64,000 nucleotides of DNA, from positions 1 through 64,000 of IMG/VR virus record IMGVR_UViG_3300033143_002274, one strand, 5' to 3'. The translations under genes and the position numbers were made by a program. How positions within the stretch are numbered: position 1 is the first letter of the stretch; the number at the start of each line of letters is the position of its first letter. The notes under the pieces are model-generated. The model ran no database searches, had not been told where the DNA came from, and saw only the letters and a list, made by a program, of their open reading frames with translations. The DNA comes from a virus. Shown here piece by piece: positions 50,663 through 58,579 of this stretch.

Positions 50663-51207
50663 TGGATTTTGACAGTAACTATAAATTTTTAGGTGAAGTT
50701 GATGTCACATCATTAATTGAAACTATTTCATCACTGTCTGATGAATGGTTAGAAGATACTGAGGTTTCTGATAGATACCGAACTCATAGAGAGACTGAAA
50801 TAATCAGACTTAAATGGCCTACCGACTTAGGTGTATTTGAGTCTGCCACGAAAACTGCTAACTGGGATAAGTTTGGATATTTAGTTGAACCAGTAATAGA
50901 TATTATATCCGAAATTTATGGTGAGGGGTATCCAACCAGAGTAATGTTCAATAATCTAAATCCTGATGCTACAATTTCCAGACATACTGATAATGGTTCA
51001 CTTTTAACACAGATACACAGAATACATTTACCTATCTTGACGAATGATGATGTTCACTTTGTTATTAATGATGAACGCATCATAATGCCTGTTGGAAAGT
51101 TATGCGAGATTAACAATCAACGATATCATTCTGTGGTAAATAAGGGAACAACTGGCAGGGTTCATTTACTAATAGATTACTATGCACCAAAAACAAATAT
51201 TCTATAA
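50662..51207 (+). CDS. Aspartyl/asparaginyl beta-hydroxylase-like 2OG oxygenase
   Basis: ATISRHTDNGSLLTQIHRIH gives H108 and D110; NQRYHSVVNKGTTGRVHLL gives H156 and R166, the metal and 2-oxoglutarate site. Family members hydroxylate Asp or Asn in proteins. The gene starts at the stop of the cupin gene. A fibre protein as substrate is an attractive inference from the context. Confidence 0.78.
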   Translation: MDFDSNYKFLGEVDVTSLIETISSLSDEWLEDTEVSDRYRTHRETEIIRLKWPTDLGVFESATKTANWDKFGYLVEPVIDIISEIYGEGYPTRVMFNNLNPDATISRHTDNGSLLTQIHRIHLPILTNDDVHFVINDERIIMPVGKLCEINNQRYHSVVNKGTTGRVHLLIDYYAPKTNIL

Positions 51208-51781
51208 AAATCTTATTGACCGCGATACATGTAACGAAATTTGCCTGTGGGCGAAAGAGTTACGTTCTAAAAATATCCTTAAACTAAGAAGTAAAAAAGA
51301 TCATAACCAAGTAGAACACGAAGGACAGTTTGCTGGTATGAGATACGGAACAAAAATTAAGGATTTGGGGGTAGAACCTCATTCAGCTTATCTAAGATTA
51401 TTCAATACCGTTGCAAACGAAGTGCGAGATATCATTGGTGATGAACCTGAAGAATCAACATCTGTAGGACATTCCATAATGTACCATGAATATGGTGTCA
51501 CCATATTAAACCATTATGACAATGGCACTAAATATGGAGATACCGTGTACAGATGTAATGTGATGATAAATAAGTCTATGGAAGGTGGTGAACCCACCTT
51601 TGAAAACGTTAAGTACTCTGTTGATGTAGGTGACATGTGGACGAACTGGGGAGATCAGTTTATACATGGTACTGAAATGACATCAGGTGATGAACCAAGA
51701 ATACTAATATCTTTGGCATTCAAAGTTAAAAGAAACAAAGAAAACACTTTTAAGGAACAAGATAAAACATTATGGAACTAA
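51182..51781 (+). CDS. 2OG-Fe(II) oxygenase (199 aa)
   Basis: TILNHYDNGTKYGDTVYRCN gives H111 and D113; DQFIHGTEMTSGDEPRILIS gives H162 and R173. It is close in pattern to the early oxygenase at 2302 (RCNVMINK versus RCNIMLNK), so the two may be paralogs. It overlaps the preceding oxygenase gene by 26 nt. Confidence 0.8.
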   Translation: MHQKQIFYKNLIDRDTCNEICLWAKELRSKNILKLRSKKDHNQVEHEGQFAGMRYGTKIKDLGVEPHSAYLRLFNTVANEVRDIIGDEPEESTSVGHSIMYHEYGVTILNHYDNGTKYGDTVYRCNVMINKSMEGGEPTFENVKYSVDVGDMWTNWGDQFIHGTEMTSGDEPRILISLAFKVKRNKENTFKEQDKTLWN

Positions 51782-52152
51782 CACTAGAATACTTTTTATA
51801 CTTTAACATATCATTCTTTGTAAGAATGGTATTAATTTTCACCTTGATGATGAAGTTTTACAATCAGGTAGATAAAGAAGGTGACATATGGTTGATAGTC
51901 GAATGGCCTTGGAAAGCAGTAGCAGTCGTATTCTTTGTCGTTGATATCATATATAACTGGTACTCAACCTTAACTTTCTGGGATAAACCAGCATCATATG
52001 ACGAAACGTTCTCATGGAGAATGGACAGGTACATCACAGCATACAAAGGCAAAGATAATCTGACCTTACTGGAAAAATGGCGTTACTATTTCGCAATCGG
52101 AACATGTAAAGTTCTGAGTTGGAGTGATCCAAAGCACTGCGGTGGCATCTAA
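51772..52152 (+). CDS. Membrane protein (126 aa)
   Basis: Hydrophobic segments at residues 7-27 and 40-62, then an amphipathic aromatic region (FWDKPASYDETFSWRMDRYI) and a C-terminal amphipathic part. The protein looks like a phage-conserved inner-membrane protein; I do not know its role. Confidence 0.65.
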   Translation: MELTLEYFLYFNISFFVRMVLIFTLMMKFYNQVDKEGDIWLIVEWPWKAVAVVFFVVDIIYNWYSTLTFWDKPASYDETFSWRMDRYITAYKGKDNLTLLEKWRYYFAIGTCKVLSWSDPKHCGGI

Positions 52153-52154
52153 AT

Positions 52155-52162
52155 CATAAATA
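52155..52162 (+). promoter_or_regulatory. Late promoter
   Basis: CATAAATA 28 nt upstream of the secreted-protein gene at 52190. Confidence 0.7.
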
Positions 52163-52189
52163 CTCTTATATACATATAGGAGTTTTAGG

Positions 52190-52543
52190 ATGTTCAAATA
52201 TTTAGTTTTACTGGTAATCCCATTTAGTGTTATGGCAAGTGATCCACATCACGATCATGATCATGACGGTGGTGGTACTACAACCAACACAACACAAATC
52301 ACAAACATATACAATACCACAAGTGTTGCTATTGCAGGTGCAGTTGCACATGCAGCAAAATGTGATTCAACTACATTTTCACTACAGGGTTCTGTTGGAC
52401 TCAGTAATTATAAAGGTACTAATGCCGCAGCATTTGGTTTATGTCAACGGTATGATGATTTGACTGCCGGTCTATCTATTGCCCACCAAGAAGGTGATAA
52501 AGATCCGATGGTAAGTGTTGGTATTCATTGGAGATTCCCATAA
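52190..52543 (+). CDS. Secreted His-rich protein with YadA-anchor-like C-terminus (117 aa)
   Basis: A signal peptide (MFKYLVLLVIPFSVMA) precedes a His/Asp-rich stretch (DPHHDHDHDGGG), a Thr/Asn-rich linker and a C-terminal set of four beta strands ending VSVGIHWRF with terminal aromatic. This resembles the trimeric autotransporter anchor. It may insert into the host outer membrane late in infection and block superinfection or aid lysis; this is inference. Confidence 0.6.
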   Translation: MFKYLVLLVIPFSVMASDPHHDHDHDGGGTTTNTTQITNIYNTTSVAIAGAVAHAAKCDSTTFSLQGSVGLSNYKGTNAAAFGLCQRYDDLTAGLSIAHQEGDKDPMVSVGIHWRFP

Positions 52544-52794
52544 TGGCAAAGGATATTTACGACAAGATACAAATAATGTCTGGTGTGTGTAAGGACAACT
52601 GGAAACTGTTAGTGATAATTTTCGCAAGTTTGACAGGTAATATATTACAGGCAACGTGGACTGACAACATCAAGAAAGTTACTGAGTCTAAACCTGCACA
52701 GACAATCACCATCAAAGAAAAATGTAAACCACAAGTATGTGTATGCAAGTGTGAAATACCAATAGGCAAACATGTACGCAAGTATCACGAGTAA
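52543..52794 (+). CDS. Small membrane protein with Cys-rich tail (83 aa)
   Basis: I use the ATG overlapping the upstream stop (TAATG). Residues 16-36 form a hydrophobic helix (KLLVIIFASLTGNILQATW). The C-terminal part CKPQVCVCKCE has four closely spaced Cys, suggesting disulfides in the periplasm. It overlaps the lipoprotein gene, as an i-spanin/o-spanin pair would, but a spanin pair exists at 55539-56226. Confidence 0.62.
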   Translation: MAKDIYDKIQIMSGVCKDNWKLLVIIFASLTGNILQATWTDNIKKVTESKPAQTITIKEKCKPQVCVCKCEIPIGKHVRKYHE

Positions 52795-53104
52795 ATTACT
52801 CGTACTGTTACTTTTGTTTGGTCTTGTTGGGTGTGATTCTAATCCGAAGATTAAGATGACTCATTTTGATACAGCACCTGAAATCTTTATTGTATTCACA
52901 GAAGATTTTACTGATATCAGAAACAAATATGACAACCAATTAATAGTTGGATTGACTGAGTGGAAAGACGGTGTGTGTTATATATACGTCCCCCCATTAA
53001 AAGATGTGTATGACAGTATCAGTATGTGTGTTATCGGTCATGAAATTATGCATTGTGTTCTGGGATACTTCCATAATGAAGATGAAGGTAATAGTTGTTA
53101 TTGA
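52772..53104 (+). CDS. Lipoprotein with HExxH metalloprotease motif (110 aa)
   Basis: Lipoprotein signal LLVLLLLFGLVGC with lipobox LVGC (C21). Residues 90-101 are HEIMHCVLGYFH: a gluzincin-type HExxH with a third His seven residues later, near but not identical to the metzincin spacing. It is probably a membrane-tethered zinc protease or a binding-only relative. Position next to a Cys-rich membrane protein suggests action in the periplasm. Confidence 0.68.
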   Translation: MYASITSKLLVLLLLFGLVGCDSNPKIKMTHFDTAPEIFIVFTEDFTDIRNKYDNQLIVGLTEWKDGVCYIYVPPLKDVYDSISMCVIGHEIMHCVLGYFHNEDEGNSCY

Positions 53105-53127
53105 CAATTTTCATTTGATAATATAGT
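53101..53127 (+). promoter_or_regulatory. Possible sigma70 promoter
   Basis: TTGACA and TATAGT separated by 15 nt, two less than optimal, just upstream of the 53149 gene. Treated as tentative. Confidence 0.35.
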
Positions 53128-53148
53128 ATCTGCTCAGGGGTACTAATT

Positions 53149-53415
53149 ATGTATGATAAATTGTTCGATGTATTACAGGCTAACTACAATCTTCCGGTTA
53201 CACCAAAGATGATGGAAGATATGGGTATGAAGTTGGTGGAAGGTGCGTTAAATATACCAAACGTTTGGTGGACTAATTCATATCAATCCGGTTATATAGT
53301 AATAAACCTCAGTGGTAATGAATCAATCTTTGATGTGGTTAAATCAATCATTAATGAAGATGCTGCTGCTTACGAAACCGAAGTTGCAGAAGAACGTGCT
53401 GGTATAGATATTTAG
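53149..53415 (+). CDS. Hypothetical protein (88 aa)
   Basis: A soluble acidic protein (MYDKLFDVLQANYNLPVTPK start, C-terminal AAYETEVAEERAGIDI). It converges with gp17. No family is recognised. Confidence 0.65.
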   Translation: MYDKLFDVLQANYNLPVTPKMMEDMGMKLVEGALNIPNVWWTNSYQSGYIVINLSGNESIFDVVKSIINEDAAAYETEVAEERAGIDI

Positions 53416-54911
53416 AATATTACTGGCAAGGGATCAAACTCACTGTCATCAAGTTCCCCTATTAACTCAACACTGTTCAATGTGTCGTAAACATCTGCTT
53501 CCCATTGAGCAAGTTCCTCAATCATATTACAAAACAGTACAACACCCATTACCAAGTCATCTGTCTTACCAGTTTCAGCAGCGAACGATGCACCTTTCTT
53601 AATAAAGAATTTCAATTCACTTATCAGAAACTTACTGTTAATTTTCATACGATCAGATTCAATTAAGTCCTTCATACGAGTACATCCCTTCATCTTGGTT
53701 TTGTTGGTTGTAAGGATACCATCATGCTTCCCTATGCTGACCATTTCAGCCTTATCCAGAATCTTATCAGTTGTATTACGAAGTAATTGTGTTACCCCCA
53801 TACCGATACTGTTTGCTTCCACGGTGTAATAGATTTGACCTGCACCCTTATCATATAAATTTTTGAGTATCTTCAGAAAGACTTTGGTGAAATCTGTGAT
53901 GTTCAATAAGTTGTTTCTGAACTCAGCAAGTTGTTCAAATGTTTCTAAATCGAATACTTGTACGGTGGTATAATCTTGTCCTGTACCTGTACCAACATCA
54001 ACACTTACGCCTAAGTTTCTTTTGGATACTGATTTGAAATATCTTAAATCACCAAACGTAGTCATGACATCTTTAGGTACTAATGCTTCGAGTATAGGCG
54101 AATAAATTAATGTTCCTGATGATGACAAGAATGCATTCTCATACTCTTGTGCATACTCAGTTGCTGACATATCCTTCAGCATCATTTCTTTAAAATTTTC
54201 GTCCCTATCAGGTACTTGACTGTTGACTACTTCAATCGGGTTATAATCGTTTGTTCCTTGTAATGCTCTGAACCATAACTCAGCAAACTTTCCTTCTGAA
54301 CCATTAGGTGTGCTGGTTGCAATCATTCTGCTGTTGGGTGCTGACAATGATGGCAGAATTGCTTTCCACCATTCTTCCATGATGTTAGGTTTGATGAACG
54401 CCATTTCATCCACATAGAGTATTGATAATGACATACCACGATATGTACTTTCTGTGGTTGTCTGTGACATAATTTTAGAGTTATTACTGAATACAATATC
54501 GAATACGTTATAACTTGTTACGGCAGGTTTGATCCATGTAGGTAAATTTTCATATGCATATCTGAATCTGGATATAATTTCTTTTGCACCACTACCTTTG
54601 TGGGCTGTTACCCCAATGATAACATCAGGAAAGAAAATTGCCTGATGTAAAAGGTATGCAACGATTGTTGTGGTCTTACCGGATTGTCTTACCTGACATA
54701 AGATAGTCTTATTGTATTCTTGTAAATCTTCAATAACTTGTAATTGGTAATCATATAGATCGAAAAGAACTGCACCACGTGTGGGATGCTGTATGTACAC
54801 ATAATTTCTGATGAAGTATTCAATGTCACCAATACATTTTGCCATTTCAATTGCTTGTTTTTTGGTTATGTTATTATCATCTGTTAATAACTTGACCCCA
54901 AGTTTAGGCAT
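53412..54911 (-). CDS. 17: Terminase large subunit, gp17-like
   Basis: DNA packaging motor. Walker A-like VRQSGKTT (74-81), Walker B ILYVDEM (164-170, D168/E169), coupling motif ATSTPNG (198-204), then the RNase H-like nuclease domain beginning LGVSVDVGTGTGQDYTTVQV. It has 499 aa versus 610 in T4. It overlaps the ClpP-like gene by one base. Confidence 0.95.
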   Translation of the reverse strand: MPKLGVKLLTDDNNITKKQAIEMAKCIGDIEYFIRNYVYIQHPTRGAVLFDLYDYQLQVIEDLQEYNKTILCQVRQSGKTTTIVAYLLHQAIFFPDVIIGVTAHKGSGAKEIISRFRYAYENLPTWIKPAVTSYNVFDIVFSNNSKIMSQTTTESTYRGMSLSILYVDEMAFIKPNIMEEWWKAILPSLSAPNSRMIATSTPNGSEGKFAELWFRALQGTNDYNPIEVVNSQVPDRDENFKEMMLKDMSATEYAQEYENAFLSSSGTLIYSPILEALVPKDVMTTFGDLRYFKSVSKRNLGVSVDVGTGTGQDYTTVQVFDLETFEQLAEFRNNLLNITDFTKVFLKILKNLYDKGAGQIYYTVEANSIGMGVTQLLRNTTDKILDKAEMVSIGKHDGILTTNKTKMKGCTRMKDLIESDRMKINSKFLISELKFFIKKGASFAAETGKTDDLVMGVVLFCNMIEELAQWEADVYDTLNSVELIGELDDSEFDPLPVIF

Positions 54912-55558
54912 TACTCATACCCTTCTCTAATTTCATCTGCGAATCCATACTTGACTGCTTCTTCTGCGGTCAAATAGAATTCTTCTTTTTCACTCATGTT
55001 CTTCACTAACCATTTGGTTATGTGTTTGATTGTTTTACCTTTCCAGAAACTTTGTTTACGTAGATGACTGACGTACACAGCAATCATTTGCTCAGATGCT
55101 TTTTCGTTTTGCTCATATTCAGTTCTGAATTGTTTGATTGTTCCACCTGTATGAATACTCCCTTCATGAATCATATAGGTACTGTGAGGCATCATGATGC
55201 GTTTGTCTGCGGCAAGGTATATCAAAGATGACATACTTCGCGCATGGGTGTAGTTTATGATGGTTACGGTGTTGTTACATGCTTTGATTGCATCATAGAT
55301 TGCCATACCTTCAGTCCATTCACCACCACATGTTTTCATATGAATAGTAATGGGTTCATCAGAATTATTAGACAGGATGTTCAGGTTTTTGATGAATCTG
55401 TTTGCCATAAGAAATTCGACACCGGGTTCACCAGTTTCCTCGACACCAATACCAGAAACATAAGTTTCTTCGCCTATCAGATAAATTTCATTATTGACAA
55501 CATCTATTCCACTGATGTGGATGTCGTGGATTACATCATTACTTACTATTTTTGTCAT
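54911..55558 (-). CDS. ClpP-like protease
   Basis: Serine protease of the ClpP/crotonase fold: the nucleophile lies in ARSMSSLIYLAADKR (S110) and the His in YMIHEGS (H131); GGEWTEGMAIYDAIKA is the oxyanion-hole region. Many T4-like and other phages carry a ClpP-like gene near the terminase. Because gp21 is also encoded, its role is not simply prohead maturation. Confidence 0.85.
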   Translation of the reverse strand: MTKIVSNDVIHDIHISGIDVVNNEIYLIGEETYVSGIGVEETGEPGVEFLMANRFIKNLNILSNNSDEPITIHMKTCGGEWTEGMAIYDAIKACNNTVTIINYTHARSMSSLIYLAADKRIMMPHSTYMIHEGSIHTGGTIKQFRTEYEQNEKASEQMIAVYVSHLRKQSFWKGKTIKHITKWLVKNMSEKEEFYLTAEEAVKYGFADEIREGYE

Positions 55559-55859
55559 TCTTGTTCACACAATCTTTGTAGTAACGAATAATTGCATTTT
55601 TCTTTTTGATGTGTTCCAAAATCTCAGCAGTGTTAATTGACATCTTCTCATAACCAGTTGGTGTCACCGATACCCATAACACTCCATTCACATCTTTGAC
55701 AACATAGAACGTTGGAGTACGCATTACAATCTGCCCAGCTTTAGGTGGTGTCAGACACGTGTTCACATGTTCAGTAGACACATTGACCACGTTAGGTTTT
55801 ACCCCGCTACATGCGCTCATAAGCAGTCCCATGAGTAGTAATACTATTAGTTTATTCAT
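55539..55859 (-). CDS. Outer-membrane spanin (o-spanin) lipoprotein
   Basis: The start at 55859 gives a clean lipoprotein signal, MNKLIVLLLMGLLMSAC with lipobox MSAC (C17). The gene overlaps the i-spanin end by 8 nt, as in the Rz/Rz1-type arrangement. It would join the inner-membrane spanin to fuse the membranes in the last step of lysis. A longer upstream start would bury the signal and is rejected. Confidence 0.75.
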   Translation of the reverse strand: MNKLIVLLLMGLLMSACSGVKPNVVNVSTEHVNTCLTPPKAGQIVMRTPTFYVVKDVNGVLWVSVTPTGYEKMSINTAEILEHIKKKNAIIRYYKDCVNKNDKNSK

Positions 55860-56226
55860 TGCGACTTGCTTCCTCGATTTCTTTAAAAATCTTCTTTGTG
55901 GCAGCATTCATCTTCTTTGTGATCCATGCAGGTTTAGCATTATAAAGTTTGGTGAAATTGTGATCAGCGAATAATTTGATGACTGCATTTTTTGATTCAA
56001 CTGCTTTAAAGAATTTGACGTTTAGCTCACCATTGAGCACTTGAGTTCGGGCAAGGTCTTCTTTAAATTGTGATTTTTCAGCAGAAAGGACATCGTTAGC
56101 AAGCTGAAGTTTGCCTACATTAGCAGTAAGTGTTGCATTATCTTGTTGAAGATTGGTTACGTATGTGTAACCTAAGTAGATTATCAGTAGTACCGCAGCA
56201 CCACCAATCATTTTTGCATATAACAT
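55852..56226 (-). CDS. Inner-membrane spanin (i-spanin)
   Basis: An N-terminal TM helix (residues 6-23, MIGGAAVLLIIYLGYTYV) followed by a long periplasmic coiled coil (QQDNATLTANVGKLQLANDV and after). Size, topology and overlap with a lipoprotein gene identify the Rz role. Confidence 0.75.
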   Translation of the reverse strand: MLYAKMIGGAAVLLIIYLGYTYVTNLQQDNATLTANVGKLQLANDVLSAEKSQFKEDLARTQVLNGELNVKFFKAVESKNAVIKLFADHNFTKLYNAKPAWITKKMNAATKKIFKEIEEASRNE

Positions 56227-56262
56227 ATATCCCCCTATATGAGTCTATATGTATTTAGGGAG

Positions 56263-56538
56263 TTAAATTTGTCTGGTGAAAATAGAATCAGCAGTATATC
56301 CAGCAAGCAGTGCTGCAATATATGAGATTTCGCCAGTTGATATCATCAAGAAGAATCCAGCAATACCACCCAACACAGATAATGTCGTTTGATAAGGGAA
56401 TTTCATGAAGTAATCTTTCGGTGAAATTAGTGTGCCTTGCTTGTTTAGTTCAGCAAGTTTTTTAACCATATGAGCAATAACGCCCATTGCCATTGCACCA
56501 AAGTAAAGTCCGTATTGTAAGTAGTTAATATCTTCCAT
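56263..56538 (-). CDS. Holin-like membrane protein (91 aa)
   Basis: Three hydrophobic segments (about residues 7-25, 50-66 and 70-86) with short charged loops. It is located between endolysin and spanins, so a holin role is likely. A late promoter lies directly upstream. Confidence 0.68.
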   Translation of the reverse strand: MEDINYLQYGLYFGAMAMGVIAHMVKKLAELNKQGTLISPKDYFMKFPYQTTLSVLGGIAGFFLMISTGEISYIAALLAGYTADSIFTRQI

Positions 56539-56543
56539 AGTAG

Positions 56544-56551
56544 TATTTATA
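56544..56551 (-). promoter_or_regulatory. Late promoter
   Basis: Perfect TATAAATA on the minus strand, 6 nt upstream of the holin-like start codon and overlapping the endolysin stop. Confidence 0.65.
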
Positions 56552-56999
56552 ATTTTAGTTCAATATGTGGGAGGTCATGAAACTTTTGGTCAAGTAAGTT
56601 CTTATCAGAATCCCAATCTGCACCCATACGAATAGGTATATCCAATTCTTCTGCAATACGTTTTACATACCCAAGAAACATATAGAATGCACCGATAGTT
56701 CTAAGATATTCTTCTGAGGTTTGTGTGTCAGGATTAGGCCAGATTTGACCACCCATTTCGGGTATATATGGAACAATATCTACCGCAGTAGAAAGTGCTG
56801 GGGGAATTGCGTTATGCTTTGAGTTAGGCCATTTAACCGTAGTTACCTTACGTTCAAAATATTCATCTTGTATATATCTGGGTCTGCGTCCTTCTATAAT
56901 AGAACAATCAAACCCCTTCACAACTTCTTCCATAAGACGTTGTAAACTTGGATGACAAGTTTCCAATCTGGATCTTGATTTGCTGCCGAAGCTAGGCAT
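56547..56999 (-). CDS. Endolysin, M15 peptidase (D-Ala-D-Ala type)
   Basis: SKHNAIPPALSTAVDIVPY provides the zinc ligands His and Asp (SxHxxxxAxD style), and FHDLPHIEL the catalytic/third ligand His. T5 and other phage L-alanoyl-D-glutamate endopeptidases share this pattern. The length of 150 aa fits. There is no signal peptide, so it needs the holin. Confidence 0.85.
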   Translation of the reverse strand: MPSFGSKSRSRLETCHPSLQRLMEEVVKGFDCSIIEGRRPRYIQDEYFERKVTTVKWPNSKHNAIPPALSTAVDIVPYIPEMGGQIWPNPDTQTSEEYLRTIGAFYMFLGYVKRIAEELDIPIRMGADWDSDKNLLDQKFHDLPHIELKL

Positions 57000-57259
57000 T
57001 ATGGTTTTTTGTCTGACTTTCTGTCTAACTTTTCATCAATACGATCTAACTTAGTGAAAAGGTTATCAATTATGTATTGGAAATCTGTCTTCCCTACATA
57101 ACGGTTACTTAAGTTCGATATCAAATCGTAATGATTATCTTTTAGTTTTTCGTGCTTGTCGCTCATTTCTTTAATTCTCCCAAGAATTATTCTTATGAAT
57201 GCTGACAGGATAATACCTGATAGACCTAACGCCCAATTTAATAGTTCTGCTGTTGACAT
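56999..57259 (-). CDS. Membrane-anchored coiled-coil protein of the lysis cassette (86 aa)
   Basis: An N-terminal helix (LNWALGLSGIILSAFIRIIL) is followed by a charged coiled coil ending in Lys-rich residues. It directly precedes the endolysin gene, with one shared base. It is probably a lysis regulator or second holin-like protein. Confidence 0.62.
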   Translation of the reverse strand: MSTAELLNWALGLSGIILSAFIRIILGRIKEMSDKHEKLKDNHYDLISNLSNRYVGKTDFQYIIDNLFTKLDRIDEKLDRKSDKKP

Positions 57260-57275
57260 GTTTTACCCTAATTTT

Positions 57276-57283
57276 CATAAATA
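57276..57283 (+). promoter_or_regulatory. Late promoter in antisense orientation
   Basis: CATAAATA on the plus strand inside a minus-strand gene block. The expected transcription start, 6-8 nt downstream, coincides with the first base of the hairpin RNA at 57290-57350. Confidence 0.6.
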
Positions 57284-57289
57284 CTTACT

Positions 57290-57350
57290 AGACTGAGTTG
57301 TAGAAGTTTCGTTTTTCCTCCTTTTAACGTTGCTTCTCGCTCAGTTTTTT
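57290..57350 (+). ncRNA. Candidate 60-nt late small RNA with exposed CCUCC loop and U-tract
   Basis: Nested inverted repeats form one long hairpin: ACTGAG/CTCAG(T) (57292-57297 with 57340-57345), AGAAG/CTTCT (57302-57306 with 57333-57337) and CGTT/AACG (57310-57313 with 57326-57329), followed by six T. The 12-base loop reads TTTCCTCCTTTT, the anti-Shine-Dalgarno sequence. No gene on the plus strand follows. It could act as a regulator of translation or simply be a terminator hairpin; the matched late promoter argues for a discrete RNA. Confidence 0.55.
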
Positions 57351-57687
57351 AATTTCTTAATGGAACAATCCCATCATTTGTTATACCCCATTGCTTCAAC
57401 AGGGAACTTATATTCTGTGATACCGTTTTCTTTCCGCTTACTGGTGATTTGATGTTAGCAAGATGACCAAAATGTTCATTGCCTAATCCTTTCCAATCAG
57501 ATGTTGTGACAAAACGCCACCCATCACTATTCTTACGTTTAATTTTTGCAACACATTTGGCACAACCAAGTGAATCTCTTTTGTATAATTCTACGCGGTC
57601 AGGCCAAGCAGCAAATTCAACTTTACCAATGGAAGCAACTGAGGTCATACCTGTTGCTGCGGTTTCAAATATATCGTTTATTTTCAT
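57349..57687 (-). CDS. Hypothetical protein with capsid-targeting-like N-terminus (112 aa)
   Basis: Starts MKINDIFETAATG, an IFE/T site close in style to the T4 targeting peptide, followed by a compact beta/alpha domain (IGKVEFAAWPDRVELYKRDS) with CAKC. It lies in the packaging-lysis module. It could be a small ejected protein. No family is recognised. Confidence 0.62.
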   Translation of the reverse strand: MKINDIFETAATGMTSVASIGKVEFAAWPDRVELYKRDSLGCAKCVAKIKRKNSDGWRFVTTSDWKGLGNEHFGHLANIKSPVSGKKTVSQNISSLLKQWGITNDGIVPLRN

Positions 57688-58055
57688 GATTTGTTCTTCT
57701 TAACTAATTCAACTAAAAATTCATCACGGTCAAATGGTTTGTCTTCAGTTTTCTTACCAGTATCTTCTGGGGTTTTTGATTGGTTTTGTTTTTCTTCTTT
57801 AAGACGTAAATCTTCATCTTTGGCAAGAGCGTCTTTTGCAAGAACAAGGAATGTTTGAGCAACTTCAATATTACGTGCTCTGTATTTTGCATCAAAGTTG
57901 GCAATGTCAAGCATCTGTTCTTTGTATGCTTTAAGTGCAAGTTGTGCAACTTCATTCAGATTGGGATTATCTGAAAAATTATAACGTTCTTCCAATTCTT
58001 TTAACATAGGATCATCAGATGCTGGAAGTCCGAAAGTGTCTTCTAACTTAGACAT
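57684..58055 (-). CDS. 16: Terminase small subunit, gp16-like
   Basis: A 123-aa helical protein: NEVAQLALKAYKEQMLDIAN followed by AKYRARNIEVAQTFLVLAK is the central helical hairpin pattern of T4-like gp16, with an acidic, charged C-terminal tail. It lies within the terminase module. It is shorter than T4 gp16 (164 aa). Confidence 0.7.
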   Translation of the reverse strand: MSKLEDTFGLPASDDPMLKELEERYNFSDNPNLNEVAQLALKAYKEQMLDIANFDAKYRARNIEVAQTFLVLAKDALAKDEDLRLKEEKQNQSKTPEDTGKKTEDKPFDRDEFLVELVKKNKS

Positions 58056-58579
58056 TAGCTTTGTGTCCAGATGTCCACAGTACCAGAGCCAGTTTTAACG
58101 AATTGTAGACCAGTACCAGAACCTTCAACGAAAGTAAATTTAGATAGACCTGCGCCAATAACTTCATATGATACGAAATTACCTACGTCAATTGCACCAT
58201 CAATTGTGACAGTATCATCTGTGATAACTTCAGCAGTTACAGTAGCAGTGGCAAATGTTAATGCTAATGCGGTAACACCAGTTATGACATATGCAGAACC
58301 ATCATTGCTTGCAGTGTTAGCAATAGTCAGTGTCATACCAACACCAAAACCATCATCAATCCAACTGCCTCGGTTACGAGTAAGTGAATCATCACCACCT
58401 GCACCATCAACGAATTCCAACGAAACATTATCACCAACATATGCTCCGATAACTTGTTCCTTTAGTGTTATCCTTACGTCAACTGTTGCTGTGCCACCAC
58501 ATTTTATGATGTATGAAACATCTTGTGGTGTCTTTATAACGATAGTGCCTGTGTTAAGATATTCTCTGATCGCGCTCAT
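58055..58579 (-). CDS. Beta-rich structural protein sharing the tail beta domain (174 aa)
   Basis: Residues about 48-125 (LEFVDGAGGDDSLTRNRGSW, then VTALALTFATAT) match the beta domain of the 43989 and 45509 products. The N- and C-terminal strands suggest a head decoration or neck protein. A late promoter is upstream. It overlaps gp16 by one base. Confidence 0.68.
   Translation of the reverse strand: MSAIREYLNTGTIVIKTPQDVSYIIKCGGTATVDVRITLKEQVIGAYVGDNVSLEFVDGAGGDDSLTRNRGSWIDDGFGVGMTLTIANTASNDGSAYVITGVTALALTFATATVTAEVITDDTVTIDGAIDVGNFVSYEVIGAGLSKFTFVEGSGTGLQFVKTGSGTVDIWTQS

Noticed and set aside
52543-53104. Second spanin pair
   Set aside because: Overlap of a membrane protein and a lipoprotein looks spanin-like, but the first lacks a coiled coil and the second has an HExxH domain; a convincing spanin pair lies at 55539-56226.
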